This document shows positions 1 to 11,854 of a DNA stretch of 64,000 nucleotides, piece by piece. Every line of letters begins with the position of its first letter. Position 1 is the stretch's first letter. A program made the position numbers and the translations under genes. The notes below the pieces were generated by a model. The model was not told the origin of the DNA, did no database searches, and saw nothing but the letters and a program-made list of their open reading frames with translations. This DNA comes from Macrothele yani (Eukaryota; Arthropoda; Arachnida; Araneae; Macrothelidae), in assembly GCA_039090855.1 (NCBI GenBank), contig CM077007.1, forward strand, positions 12,635,515 through 12,699,514. Direction: 5' to 3'.

Positions 1-364
1 ACCAGTCAGGCTGAAGGCGTGAAATTGGGTCGTGAATCCAATTTCAGCCAAGGCAAAGGGAAAGGAAAAAATCCTCAAGTGTGACACATCATCATCAGGT
101 ACAGAATTTCCTCTAACATGATCTCGCCAATTATTGAAGCAACGCCCGACCGACCCTCGCTGGCAGTACATATCTCCGTGAGCAGCGAAAACTAATGATG
201 GGGGGGGGGGGTTGAAGACAAGTTTTCCCCCAAAAACCACGTCCTCAGGGCTCCCCCTTTTCGAACCAATGCATGATCCCACCTTGATCAACCACGCCTG
301 CAAGAGCCTGTCGTATTTCAACCCTAAATACTCCAGGCACATCCGGCCCAGAACTAACACAACT

Positions 365-522
365 ATATCCCAGGAAAATTAACTTATCTCTCTATATCCC
401 AAGAAATCCAAAATCACTATCTCCACATATATCCCAGGAAAAATTCACTTATCTCTCTCCACATATATCCCAGGAAAATTCACTTATCTCTATGTCCACA
501 TATATCCCAGGAAAAATCACTA
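365..522. repeat. Short tandem repeat, ~33-45 bp units
   Basis: Four to five imperfect copies of a unit built around 'atatatcccaggaaaa' followed by 'ttcacttatctct' lie head to tail. The sequence is AT-rich with no coding content. Seen directly; no family assigned. Confidence 0.75.
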
Positions 523-2900
523 GCAAGGAAATTCCTCTGTACCATGGCAATGCGCAGGTCCACTTCAGACAATAACACTGACCGTTTACATAACCCACTA
601 AATATTTTCACCTTATTGAAAATTAAAATTACAATTTAGACTCTTTTTGTAAAAACACGAAAATTTAGGCCAAAGAAAAGAACAATTAATACTGGAACTG
701 GTGAGCAAAAGTGTGTCTTCTCAACACATGATGTTCATTCTTTTTGTGAAATACAAAACTTGAGAACCCAAATACCTCAACTCCTATTTTGCACATATCG
801 CATCCTGGTGAAAATTCCCTACTCAGAGCCCTCTGCCCTAGGACAAGTTCCCGGCTTGCCCTAAGATCACCCCTTTCCAATGGGAGATTAACACTCATCT
901 GGAGCATGTAAAATACTGGTCCTCAATTAACACTCCTACCATCTCAATTTCGACACTCAACACTCCAAGAATGTAAACAACACTTTAGGTGTCCAATTTC
1001 ATCACACTATAATATGTTCCCAAAATCCCAATATAAATCATCCCATAATTTATCTTCACTCAAAAAAAAAAATTACTCAACGCTGTAAAAGACTAGAGAG
1101 AAATGTTTACTATTATTTTATCGCCCACGACATCACAATAACACTGCTTTTCAATTATCACATGCCCAACTAAACTATTATCGATGCACCAAAATTCACT
1201 GTGCCCAAACATTAAGCTAAATTTTTCCGATACATTAAAATTTACTGGCCTGGGGAGTTGCTAAAATACCAGACATGACAACAACAACAAAAAAAAAACA
1301 TAAATGAAAGCATTTTCAACTCCCCTCTCTTTTTTTCTTTCTTTTTCTCTGAACTCATACCTGAGGAACTAATAAATTTTAATTTTGAAAGCTGAACGAC
1401 AACACAGTCATAATCAGAGGCAAAAAAAACTTGCTCTTTTTCTTTTTGTTTCTTATGCTCAGCTCGAAGTTTAGGTACCCTGCGTGGGATGTTATATATC
1501 AATACAGAAAGATATGGACTAAAACATTACCTTCGAGCTGGCGTTCTTTTTTTTTCTTTTTTTTTCACCACAGTTTACAGTCCTGGCACAACCACAGTCT
1601 TTTTTTCTTTCCTACTGCAGCAGAGCATCGCAGGAGCCAGCAGGTACCTCCCATTGTGGTGGACTGGTGGTCATCAAAAAGCCGTCAAGCAAAAAAAAAA
1701 ACTCCTCCCCAAACTTTGGGAGGAGATGGAACTGTTTTTGGCCTCTCTCCTCCGGCCTTTGAAGCAGGCCTCCTCCTCCTTGGGGCAGCAACCGCATGGA
1801 GAGGTGTAGATGCTGTTGGTGGTATATCCTTAAGGGAGAAGGCATGTCTTGCCTTCCTCGGCTAAGTTCTCTCCAAGGCGAAGTTTTCGGACGGCGGGAG
1901 GCTTCTTTATCGGCGTGCTACATCGTCAACCCCTCGAATGCGAATACGAATACCAGAGCCAGAGTGTCCCATTGTGGTGGACTGGTGGTCAGCAAAATGC
2001 TGCCACAAAAAAATTTTTTTTTCTCTGTGGTTCTCTCCCGCCAGAAGGCGAGGAGAAAAAAAAACTCCGCCATCCCCTCTTTCTCTGACGGCCAGCAAGA
2101 GGACTAGAACAAAAGTGACTGAGACAAGCGTCTCAAAGTGTCAAAGAAGTATCGCGTGTTGGAAAAAAATGCTGACCCCTGATTGGCTGACCTTTTCCCT
2201 AGTAACAGCAATTCTCTCCCACGCCTCAAGTGACCTCTGACCTTCACACGTAGGGACCAAGCCTCTTGACCCTGAGGTCTAAAAATAGATTCTGTTGCTG
2301 AATTCCTTACCCAAAAGACGAAAAGATGTTGCACTTTTGGGCGACTTTTCACGACGTTGGGAAATGAGGAACGCAAAAATGGCGAATTCTTGCTTTGCAG
2401 AAAATCACTAATTGTAATTTTCTTTTTTCTCGTTCCGTGATGTTAAACTAAAATTAATTTTGATTCTCTGAGGTGCACACCTACTCGCCTTTTCCTATCG
2501 CGATAAAAGAATAGATAAAATAATTATTTTCAAAACCCCAAAGTCAGTTAAATCAAATATTATTCTTTTTTGTTTTTCTTTTTCTCCAACATGAAATTTT
2601 GTTTTGTTTTCCTGGTTGTGATTAAGACAAGCGAATTTTGCGCACGAATTCCTCTGCCTTTCAACCAGGAATTTTCTTCTAACGTATGTCATGGGAGAAA
2701 ATTTTTGCATTAATTAATCTCTGATAAACCAACAGAAAGATTGATCAGGTCTCTCTGAAATTCACCAGAGGTTAACATTTTCACCATGACAGTTTTGAGC
2801 TATCCTGGATTCAATTAAAAGTATTCAGCTAAGATAATTGTACAAGTTTTAGGGTTAAGCCATTCATCTCAGCAGGTTTTACGCTTTTGACTGTAATTTC
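523..2900. other. AT-rich, homopolymer-rich intergenic DNA
   Basis: I see no credible gene here. The longer open frames read through poly-T, poly-A and CT-rich tracts (for example 1540-1615 and 2006-2030) and give low-complexity peptides. A 24-bp direct repeat starting 'cccattgtggtggactgg' occurs at 1650-1673 and 1968-1991, each followed by an A-rich run, so this may be a decayed repeat. An inverted CCAAT-like motif (gattggctg) sits near 2180 but has no gene next to it. Confidence 0.5.
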
Positions 2901-2901
2901 A

Positions 2902-3124
2902 TTTTTTTTATTTGGAGGTTTAATGACCATCGTAAGGAACTCGATGGGCTATAAGCACTAAGCAGTCACCCTACCCTAATTTAGGGTCACTGACATCAGG
3001 GAAAGGAGATAGCCAGTGCCGTGAGACAAACACAACATCCATGCCTCACAAGGATTCGAACCCGTACTCACCGCGGACGAATGGTCGGAAGCCAGCTCTT
3101 AGACGACTGCGCCACTGAGGCGGC
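2902..3124 (-). mobile_element. SINE A, tRNA-derived, diverged full-length copy
   Basis: On the minus strand this reads as a tRNA-like head (box A near 'gtggcgcag', box B like 'gggttcgaatcc'), then the family body 'ggcactggct...', 'taaattaggg', 'gtcgttaaacc', and an A-rich 3' tail (T-run at 2902-2910 on the plus strand). It matches at least a dozen other copies in the window. Box A and box B are internal RNA polymerase III promoter elements by analogy with known tRNA SINEs. This copy is older than those at 11.8 and 27.1 kb, with several mismatches and an extra 'cacta' insertion. Confidence 0.85.
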
Positions 3125-3587
3125 TTAAAGTGCAGTCAGATTAGTGCTTTACAGTGAAGTTCATGTTGAGGGTGTTCGTTTGAACCATAAACATATTACA
3201 GTAAATTAAACTGATATTACTCTACAAGCAAATAATACCTCAAAAACGTTAGCTATTATTTCTCAAAGGATCATATGAGACCTAGCATTGTTTATTAAAC
3301 AGAGCATTAAACGCATAATGCATGTTAACTTCTCATGGCTATTTATTTTACCATGCAAACGGGATATTGAACTCATAACAGTCCTGATTAAAAACTTCTC
3401 GTGGATTCATAGCACACATTACTATTTCCGAATGCGGAATTGCTTCACCAAAGATAATTCTTTCGTGTACAAATAATTCTCTCCTCGCACTGAAAATTTT
3501 TTGAGACAGTGGAACAAAAATTTATTTCAATTTTTCCACACCAGTTTTAGTACGTCTTTTTTTAAAAAAAGATCGTGCTTATGTTAC

Positions 3588-5840
3588 CGGTTTGTCCGCC
3601 CGTCCGTCCATCCGTCTGTGTACACCATAGCTCTGCAAGTATTTGTCCGATTTGAAAAATTATTTCTGCGTTGGGAAACTTGAAATACGAAAATGATGAT
3701 CCTTGCATTCAGGTTTTTTTACGATAGAGAGCTTAAATGCAGATGATGTCGAATTCAAAATATATTTTATTGCATGTATTTGTTTCTAAATATCCGATTG
3801 AAAAAAATCTTTTACCTTTCGATTTCATTTGCATTGAAGACAGTCACTTTTTAGATACGCATGCCGCCCCGGTGGCGCAGTGGTCTGAGCGATGGCTTGT
3901 GACCATTTGTCCGAGTTGGGTCCGGGTTCGAATCCCGGTAAGGCATGGGTGTTGTGTTTGTCTTATGGCACTGGCTCTCTCCCTTCCCTGGTACCAGTGG
4001 CTCTAAATTAGGGTCGGGCGACTTTTTATTGTCCACTGAGTTGCTCGCGGTAGTCGTTAAACCCTCACTAAAGAAAAAAAAAAGGTTACGCATAAATTTT
4101 CTGCTATGGGGCGTAAAAGTAAATTGAGTTTTTTTCCGAGATATCGACTTCTAAAACTCCGATTTGAAAAATTCTTCATGCACCGGATACAGCTCCCGAT
4201 AAGAAATGTTTTTCATATAATTTCCAATTTTAGGTAAAGAATGGTTTGGCCACCAGGAGGCGCAAGTCTTAATATCTGCTTCTGATGTATTTGCAACAAA
4301 ATCTGAGTTTCTAAAAACTCGACTGAAAAATTCTTCAGTGGACTCATACTGCTCATGTCAATAAATATTTTTGGAATATTTTCTTTTTAAAATAATGCAT
4401 GGTTTCTTCTCCAGGGAAGGGGGGGGGAGGAAAGTAGAATATATCTTGTTTTTGTCAATATCTCTGCTTTTAAGGGAGACCGATTTGAAAAATTACTCTT
4501 TCGTTAGATAGCGTTTCTGGTGCCAAACGTTTCTCACATAATTTCAAATTTTTCAAGTAATGTATAGTCTTTCCGCTAGAGGCCGTAAAGGTAAATTGCG
4601 TTTTCCCACGATATATCTGCTTCTAATACTCCAATTTAAAATCATTTTCCTGCACCGGATACAGCTCCTGATGGAAAATATTTTCCATATAATTTATAAT
4701 TTTTGGTAAAGAATGGTTTGACCACCAGGGCAGGGCTTATTTCTACTTTTGATGTGTTTGCAGCAAAATCTGAGTTTCTGAAAACTTGATTGCAAAACTT
4801 TTTCGTAGAACATCATTCACTTCGGAAACCTTTTCAGAATACTTTATTTTTAAAACAATGCAAGTTTTTCCGACAGTGGGCGTAGATGTATTTTACTTTT
4901 GCGTAGACGTATCTTACTTTTGCGTAGATGTATCTTACTTTTGTCGATATCTCTGCTTCTAAAAATCCCATTGAAAAATTATTTCTTTGTTGGTGACTGT
5001 TTCCGGTGCGAAATGTTTCTCATGTAATTTCAAATCCTCCTTAATGCACAAGTCTGCCACTAGAGGGTGTAAGTTCAAATTTCCGTTTACAACATTATCT
5101 GCGGGACTAAAAATACGATTGAAAATCTTTTTCGGTCTGGTATTACTAACTATGTGAACTAGGTCTCTGTGTGTGCATTTTCTTCCCAAAATAAAGCACA
5201 ATTTTGCCGCTCGGTGGCGCAAATGCTTAAACTGTTAATTTAAGAAGTTCTTTCAACACCGGATGCCATTTACCTTGTAGAACATTTAGGTTAGCATGTG
5301 AGGAGTTTTATAGTTCACAGTTCTGCTGATAGGTGGTGTTTGTGTACTTCAGTTTGCAGCTATATCTCCGTTTCTAAAAACTCTATTGAGAAATTTCTTC
5401 TTTACTGTATGCCATTCGCTACAATACAGATGTGGAGCATCATATGTCCGCTCTAAATAACGCACAGATTTTCCGCTAAAGATCGTAAAGGTCGAAACCT
5501 TTTTCTCGCTATATCTGCTTCCGGGTGACGTATTTGAAAAGTTATTTTTCTTTAGCATAGCTTCTTCCATGAAGAATATTTTTCGCCTACTTTCAAACTC
5601 TTTCATTCTGTAAAATTCTTCCGCTAGAAGACGTAGAATAATATCATATTTCTTTCTACATGTACTATATTTCGTCTTTTAACTGTTCGATTTGAAAAAC
5701 TCTTTGTCTCTGATACCTTCCTTGTGCTATGAGAAACTTTTTGTGCACCATTTGTTAATTTTCGTAACATACTTTTTAGCCGCTAGTAGAAAGAAGTAGC
5801 TATTTCTATTTCTGAATGTTTTATTGCTTGTAGAAACACA
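3588..5840. repeat. Degenerate ~155-bp satellite-like array
   Basis: A recurring block reads 'tatctctgcttctaaaaact', then '(t)ttgaaaaattctt', then 'ctcatataatttcaaa', then a motif near 'ccgctagagggcgtaaa'. The 'ttgaaaaatt' landmark recurs near 3650, 4162, 4321, 4480, 4632, 4786, 4968, 5113, 5242, 5386, 5531 and 5688, so the spacing is about 130-180 bp. A larger ~470-bp repeat is visible: 4145-4340 resembles 4615-4800, including 'caccggatacagctcc' and 'aaagaatggttt'. Units are strongly diverged. A CCGTCCGTCC-like stretch at 3594-3615 marks the left edge. A SINE A copy interrupts the array. Confidence 0.7.
3863..4086 (+). mobile_element. SINE A, full length with target-site duplication
   Basis: It starts 'gccgccccggtggcgcagtgg' (box A) with box B 'gggttcgaatcccgg' about 50 bp downstream. 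The body includes 'ggcactggctctctcccttc' and 'tctaaattagggtcgg', followed by 'gtcgttaaaccctc' and an A-rich tail. The 7-bp direct repeat tacgcat flanks it at 3856-3862 and 4087-4093, supporting target-primed retrotransposition. It landed inside the satellite array. Confidence 0.92.
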
Positions 5841-7985
5841 GTTGATTTTTTTCTAACCGGTTGCATTGACTTTGAATAACTTTGATAAAATTAATTCACG
5901 TGTGAAAGGGTTCAAAAGACGTGCTCATTACAACTGAAAATTCGGTATCATCTTTCTTGTTTTCCTTATAAAGAAAATATTTTCACATATCTTGGCTAAT
6001 ACCGCATATGTAATGTCAAATATTCAGCTAAAGGCTATTTAGAAAAGCGCAATTTATATTCCCGTTCGCTAAAGTCAGTGAATGTGACGGTATCATTGAA
6101 AACCAATGAGAATTTGCGAGCTAATCAAATTCGTAAAAATGGTTTTAAGACTGCATGATTTGTCCTAAAACAGCATTGCTCTAAATATTTTGAATCTCAC
6201 ACGTAACTACGCAAATGCCATGACTGCTGTTTAAATGCTCTTACTTGAAATTTAAGAGTGTCTTTAAATGTTTTTGAATTTTATTCCAAGTCTGAATTGT
6301 CTTGTAGAGTGTATTATTTGAATTTGATGTTGGAGTTCCGATATCAATAGAATAGGATTAGTATGCTATGTTAGTGCTGTGAGACTTAGACGAATTCTTC
6401 AAGTTTGTATGGATGTAGTGCACGTTTTGTTAAATTCACGCGCCGGAAGCCGCTGAATACTGCATGGGACTCTGCTTTAAGTTACGGAATATCACCTGAA
6501 CTTTACATAACAGCGTTGTCAGTATGGTTTAATTAAAATGCTTGTAGATCGGTTATTTAAACCGTAACACGAAACATCTTGAACCTTTATTATTTTTTAA
6601 CGTTTGTTTTACATTCGAGATACTGTGCATTGTACATTCTATTCGTGAGCGTTTTAAAATGTATATATGAAAAGAGAATCTTTAATGGACTTTAAAGATT
6701 TTCTCCTAAAGTTGACTACATTTTGCCGAGCTAGGTAAACAAAAAGTATTGGGGAGTTATGTATTCCCCGTCAGTTTGGTCTTCAAGGTGAGAAACAGAG
6801 AAAGTGGAAGTAACCTCCAGAGAATCTCCTTCAATACGTATTTCTACACGTGAGAATTTCAGACAGCCTCGTAGAGTTATTGAATGGAAATGAAGTCTTC
6901 ATTTAGCTTTCTTTATCGTGCTGCTTTTTCCAAGGCTTTGCATCAATTTTAACCACTGTGATCATCCTTATATGCAAAATTGTGCACAATGTATTCTATC
7001 AGCATCAACAATGCCTTTCTAGTTGAGGCATCTGGCATTTTGCCAAAATGTTAAGCTTGAATCCTCTTCGATAATTATGTTTTACCGAAATGAAAATAGC
7101 TGTTTAAGTATAGCTTCCTTTTAGTCAGTGATTCTTCTCAAAGATAGTAAATATTCATGATTATTTCCTCCGCGTACCTTCAATTAAAGATCCTCCGTAT
7201 TTCTTCTATATTCGATGTTTGTTCGTCTGAACAGTTAATCCTCTTACTTGTTTAATTCTCTTTCTCTTATATGTGTTGGATTCTGCCATAATGGTGACCA
7301 CCATTAAAAAAAAGATTAACTCAAGCAATTTCACAGCACGGTGTTGTTAGACTTCGTATTCGTTGTAGAAATATATTTCGCTTTTCATATTTGGTGAAGA
7401 CAGTAAGGAATAGAACTACTTATTCTTGCCTGAGTACCAATGTGAACAAACGCCATCGCATAATCCATTTTGAACTCCATTCATCTGATTAATTCTTAGG
7501 AATCAGACAAATCGAAATGTGATTTATTTTTCCTCCTCAAACTCCGAAAACATATTGGAATGCTTAGCGACACGCAAAATAGAGACTTGGAAAAAAAGAA
7601 AAAAAAAAAAAAAAAAAAAAAAGGAGCAGCAGCCTAACTTTTGATTCCCATGGCAGTTATGTTTCAAACTTGAGCAGGATCGACGAGCAAACTATCCAGC
7701 TTTAAAAGGTGTTTTTTTTGTTTTATTTTGTTTTGATAACGCTAGACCTCGAATTCCTTTAGTTCTACATTTTCTACTATTACTTCAAGTCCCAATGCGC
7801 TTCGTAAAACCCCGATGGGTGTGTTTTCCTTCCCGATTCCCTCTAAAAATTGTTGAACTTGAAGAGAACAGTTTAATATTATATGGAAAGCACAGAGGTG
7901 TGATATTTCGAAATACACTGAATTCATAATGAATTAACGCCACCCCAGTGGATTACACCCATTGCTGGCGTAACTAGGAGGAGAG
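5841..7985. other. Unassigned AT-rich DNA
   Basis: No coding region, tRNA-like sequence or recognisable transposon is visible. A ~40-bp A-rich tract lies at 7590-7622, preceded by an A/G run, and could be the tail of a lost retroelement, but no body is recognisable upstream. Confidence 0.5.
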
Positions 7986-8089
7986 CTTGGCCTATTGGTT
8001 AAAATGATATATGTATAAGAGGTTTTGTGGTTTACTTGAGAGCAAAATTACGGAAGGGATGGGTAAAACCAAGGATTTATCCGAGTTTA

Positions 8090-8456
8090 CGAAAAGTTAA
8101 ATAGTGTACGAACGAAGAATTAGTGCATCCATTTCGGAAACGGCGACATTTGTTGTTATTTGAGGTCATCCGTGTTTAAAGTGTATCAGAAGTGGTTCCG
8201 AGATGGTGAAACGACCAACGGGCGACACAATTATAAAGTGCGTAGAAAGTTGAATTCCGAGACGAGTGTCAGGTGCTTCGCCTCGTACAAGGCAGTTGGC
8301 GTAGCACAGTTTCATAGTAGGGGGTCCAGTATAATATCTGTCAACCAGAAATAATATCACGCACGACTGTGCATCGCCCGCTGGTCGCGCACGACTGTGC
8401 ATCCCAGCAAACGACTGTGGTGGTGCTAATGGCTCACGATTTGTGTTTGTGTAACT
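8090..8456 (+). pseudogene. Tc1-type transposase, N-terminal relic
   Basis: A short frame reads like the N-terminal helix-turn-helix (HTH) part of Tc1 transposases: 'FKVYQKWFRDGETTNGR' (8175-8226), then a basic stretch. Several frameshifts and stops break it. The DDE part of what is probably the same element resumes at 9180 after a block of SINE insertions. I infer that one Tc1 copy was split by SINE A and dimeric SINE B insertions. Family assignment rests on the HTH pattern and the DDE remnant only. Confidence 0.6.
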
Positions 8457-8625
8457 GTTTTTTTTGGGGAGGTCAACATTCACCGTTAGCAACGAAATGA
8501 GCTATAAGCAGTCGCCCGTCCTTAACTGGGGCCACTGATTCCAGGGAAGGGAGAGAAACAGTGCCATTAGACAAATATACCATCCATGCCTCACCTGGGA
8601 TTCGAACATGCACCCCCTTCAGACT
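8457..8625 (-). mobile_element. SINE A fragment
   Basis: A minus-strand copy running from the A-tail (T-run 8457-8465) through 'gagctataagcagtcgcccg', 'ccagggaagggagag' and box B ('ggattcgaac'), truncated before box A where the dimeric SINE B begins. Part of the SINE block that interrupts a Tc1 relic. Confidence 0.8.
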
Positions 8626-9131
8626 GTAACGTACCAGGAGATGTGACGTACCTGCCAGAAGGACGCACGCGACATAAAGGCAGATAGGAATCAGAATAAA
8701 ACGTCCGCGTAGCTCAATTGGTAGAGCAACTTATTCCGGAATGAGAGGATCCGGGTTCGAATCCTGGCGTGGACAGAAACGACGGAGAAATTTACTTCGT
8801 TATAATGGCGCCCGAACTATCCGGATGACCCGACCGTTCAAAATCTCGCATTGGTGTGATGTTCTTTCCACACCGCGAGATAGGAAAAATAAGAGAATCC
8901 CTTTTCCAGCACTTCGAAAAAAAAAAAAAATAAAAAATAAGGGGGAGATGATGTAACGTACCAGGAGATGTGACGTACCTGCCAGAAGGACGCACGCGAC
9001 ATAAAGGCAGATAGGAATCAGAATAAAACGTCCGCGTAGCTCAATTGGTAGAGCAACTTATTCCGGAATGAGGGGATCCGGGTTCGAATCCTTACGTGGA
9101 CAGAAATGACGGAAAAATTTACTTCGTTATA
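8626..9131 (+). mobile_element. SINE B, tRNA-derived head-to-tail dimer
   Basis: Two tandem monomers. Monomer 1 (8626-8952, 327 bp) has a 78-bp leader beginning 'gtaacgtaccaggagatg', a tRNA-like domain (8704-8774, box A 'tagctcaattgg', box B 'gggttcgaatcc'), a body with a 'ggtgtgatg...ccacacc' hairpin, and an A-rich tract followed by 'gggggagatgatg'. Monomer 2 (8953-9131) repeats the leader and tRNA-like domain (9031-9101) and stops at 'acttcgttata', 179 bp in. The same dimer with the same end occurs at 34914-35420, so the dimer is the mobile unit. The anticodon arm does not fold with a normal 7-nt loop, so these are not functional tRNA genes. Confidence 0.88.
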
Positions 9132-9179
9132 AGACGAAAGATTTCAAACCAGCGCTTCGTACCACTTCGCTAACGGGGC

Positions 9180-9790
9180 ATCTCGTGCGTGTGTATTGGA
9201 TGATAGAAGATCTGAAGCAAGTGTGTTGTTCTGATGTAATTTATATTTCCGATGATCAAGGCTGTATTAGACGTTAGCAGCATGAAGTTATAGATGCATT
9301 ATGCATGGTATCATCTATCCAAGCCCGTGCCTGCAGTTGTATGATACGGAGCATGTATAGTTGGCATGAAGTGGGACCCCTGTAGCGTGTGGACCATTGC
9401 AAGGACTCGATCTACTACCAGACTCTGCTTACGGATCATGCGCATCCCACAATGCTGTCCCTTCATTTAGAGGGCGGATGAATTCTTCTAGGGCAATAAA
9501 GCTTCATGTCAACGGTCCCATGTAGAAATGGTTCGACAGACACAGTGCTGATCTGAGACATCTCGAGTGACCCCCCAAATCGCCAGATCTCAACCCAGTT
9601 AAGCATTTATGGAATGCGGCGATACACCACGTGAGGCAACTAACTGTACACACCACCCCGCTCCATACTAGAACTATGACCACAATACAAACAGCTTGGT
9701 TGCAGATATCAACACAACTGTATCAAGTATCGCCGGGTGACAACCGTTTTCTGGGAGAAAGGAGGACCCACGAAGTAGAAATTAAGTGCT
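9180..9790 (+). pseudogene. Tc1-type transposase, DDE-domain relic
   Basis: A multiply frameshifted coding relic. The clearest segment is near 9577-9625, reading like the Tc1 signature S-P-D-L-N-P-x-x-H-L-W (here 'SPDLNPVKHLWN'), where the catalytic Glu that normally follows N-P-I is replaced. Upstream pieces resemble the first DDE strand (CCSDVIYISDDQ, near 9220-9255). It is collinear with the N-terminal relic at 8090-8456, so the two are probably halves of one element interrupted by SINEs. Confidence 0.65.
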
Positions 9791-10027
9791 CGTAATTTAG
9801 TGAGAATATATGTAACTGCTCAAGTTGTAACACAAACATTTTAAATAGCACCTTTTAGTGTTGACTCAATCGAAATGACGACTTAAAAACATTAAAAGGA
9901 ATATTGAATTGATGTTTTAGCAATATAAGGCCCCCCGATTCTTGCAACCTTGCTAACATTTCATATGTTAACATCAGCGATTTCCGTTTACAGTTATTGT
10001 CAGAAGGCTGCGCTTTTCTCTTTTTTT

Positions 10028-10225
10028 GTGGGGAGGGGAGTTAAACATCCCCCCACGATAAGTTACCGCTATAAGGAGTTGCCTTACAATAATGTGGAGC
10101 GACTGATTCGGGGGAGACAGTCCCAGCGCATCATTTATGATTCATCCGAGACTCGAACCTTGGCTCAGCTAAGGAGATTAGCTAGTAACCCGCGTCGCTG
10201 ACTAGTCGGCCACTGGAGGTGTTGC
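10028..10225 (-). mobile_element. Degenerate SINE A-like copy
   Basis: Minus-strand remnants of the SINE A layout are visible: 'ggagttaaacatcc' near the 3' end, 'cgctataaggagttgcc', a weak 'gggggagacag' region, 'agactcgaacctt' for box B and 'cggccactggagg' for the 5' end. Very diverged; judged by order of landmarks rather than identity. Confidence 0.5.
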
Positions 10226-10379
10226 TTTGTTGCTCAACAATGTCTTATCATTCGACCTCATCAGAATTGTCCTCGATCAATTCAGTGTTACTCTTAAGAA
10301 TTAAGCTTAGGAATTCGAGATTTTCATGCCTATTTCTCGAAATACGAGGGTCATAAAACAGTTCTGCACACGTTAATCT

Positions 10380-11030
10380 AAAATGAAAGCAGATGGTGCA
10401 ATCGGGAAAATGATTGCGTCGTGTCAAGGTCAGAGTCTGAGCAACGCAGTGGTGTCAGAACTACGCGCTATCATTTGCCTGGTGGACGTGGGAGGGTTTG
10501 GAAATGGAAGCGTGTAACTCTTTAGGTCGAGTCACGGCGCTAGACTAGTGGTCGTACGTGAAAATGGGAACTCTGTGGGGAAAAACTGCGACACACATTC
10601 ACACTGCCTTGCAAGGAGTTTGTGGGGAAGGAACTCTTGATCGAAGCACAATTTCTTTCTGATAACAAAGTTGAGACCGAAAATTCGTCAAAATCGCTTC
10701 ATCTTGTTGGAAGCTGGAGCGACTTTGCTGCATGACAATGCATCGTGTCACGGTTCAGCGTCGGTACGGGGATTTTTTGTCGCAATATGGCTGAGAAACT
10801 TTATCCCACCCACCATATAGCCCTGATCTCACTCCATTAGACTTTGATATTTTCCCAAAGTTAAGAAATCGGCTCCGTGGCATCCGCTACGAATCGCTGG
10901 ACGAAGTGTCATTGGACGTGACCCGAGTAATGCGACAGCTGAACAAAGATGGCGTACTACGGGGCATCCAAGACCCACGTCATCGCTGGCAAGCTGCCAT
11001 TAGCAGCGGAGGGGAGCACATTGAACGACA
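10380..11030 (+). pseudogene. mariner-type transposase relic
   Basis: Broken frames preserve typical mariner motifs in order: an N-terminal piece (GQSLSNAVVSELRAI near 10429), then the second catalytic Asp block as LLHDNA (10726-10743). Next comes 'HPPYSPDLTPLDFDIF' (near 10808-10855), where mariner has P-Y-S-P-D-L-A-P-S-D, and a C-terminal 'RHRWQAAISSGGEHI' (near 10979-11023). Frameshifts separate the segments. No convincing terminal repeats were found, so the ends are approximate. Confidence 0.75.
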
Positions 11031-11334
11031 ATAAGGTAAGTTTTCTCCGTTACTTCACACTTTTCTCAAAAATGGACAGTGTGCAGAACTTTTGTTACGG
11101 CTCCCCGTATGCTACTGATGTAGATTATTTGTTTCTCCCTCTGTGGAAAACTTAAATTGGGTTTCTAACTATTTCTTGATTTCCATGACGACTGCGAAAT
11201 TTTGGAGTTGATAAGGATCATATTTATTGATTTGAGACATTAACTCGAATTGCGACAGATTATAATAAATTTTCCAAAAAAAAAAAAAAAAAGAAGAAAA
11301 AAAAAGAGCCATGTAAATTGAGTCACGTGAATCA

Positions 11335-11818
11335 GACTGAAGCACACAAGCTAGTCTCTCTTCGCCTAGGTCGAGATCTTGATCTATCTCTCAAACAAAT
11401 ATAAACCAAGTTGGTAAAATCATGCAATGCATTGATTATGATACGCTTTCCAGCATACCAGAAATCATTACTCAAGTTATGAGGATAACAACTGTAGAAT
11501 AAATCTAGCTCCTATACCATGACCTTTGACCCCATTTCGATGATATTCAACAGAACTGGTTAAGTATACTTCCTCAACAACATGATAAAGTTTTGTCTCA
11601 ATCGAAGCATTTTTACGCAAGTTATGACGCATAAGGAGGATGGAATGGATCCCGCTCCTATGTCCTGATCTTTGACCCCATTTCGCCCATTTTCAATAGG
11701 GTTCGTCCCCAGGCGGTCCCCTACCACATACTAAAATTTCATCGAAATCGAACTACTTTTACGCGAGTTATCGTGCGGACGGACAGAGCTGAAGCATACA
11801 CGCTTCTTCAACCTATAC

Positions 11819-11854
<36 letters not shown>

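Noticed and set aside
1431..2107. Several overlapping open frames on both strands
   Set aside because: They run through homopolymer and CT-rich tracts, encode low-complexity peptides, overlap each other on both strands and show no domain.
2170..2300. CCAAT-like promoter (gattggctg) with an A-rich stretch downstream
   Set aside because: No transcript, TATA element or downstream gene can be identified; the motif is short enough to occur by chance.
8704..9101. Two functional tRNA genes
   Set aside because: Box A and B are present, but the anticodon arm gives a 6-nt loop and the same sequence repeats as part of a dispersed dimeric SINE.
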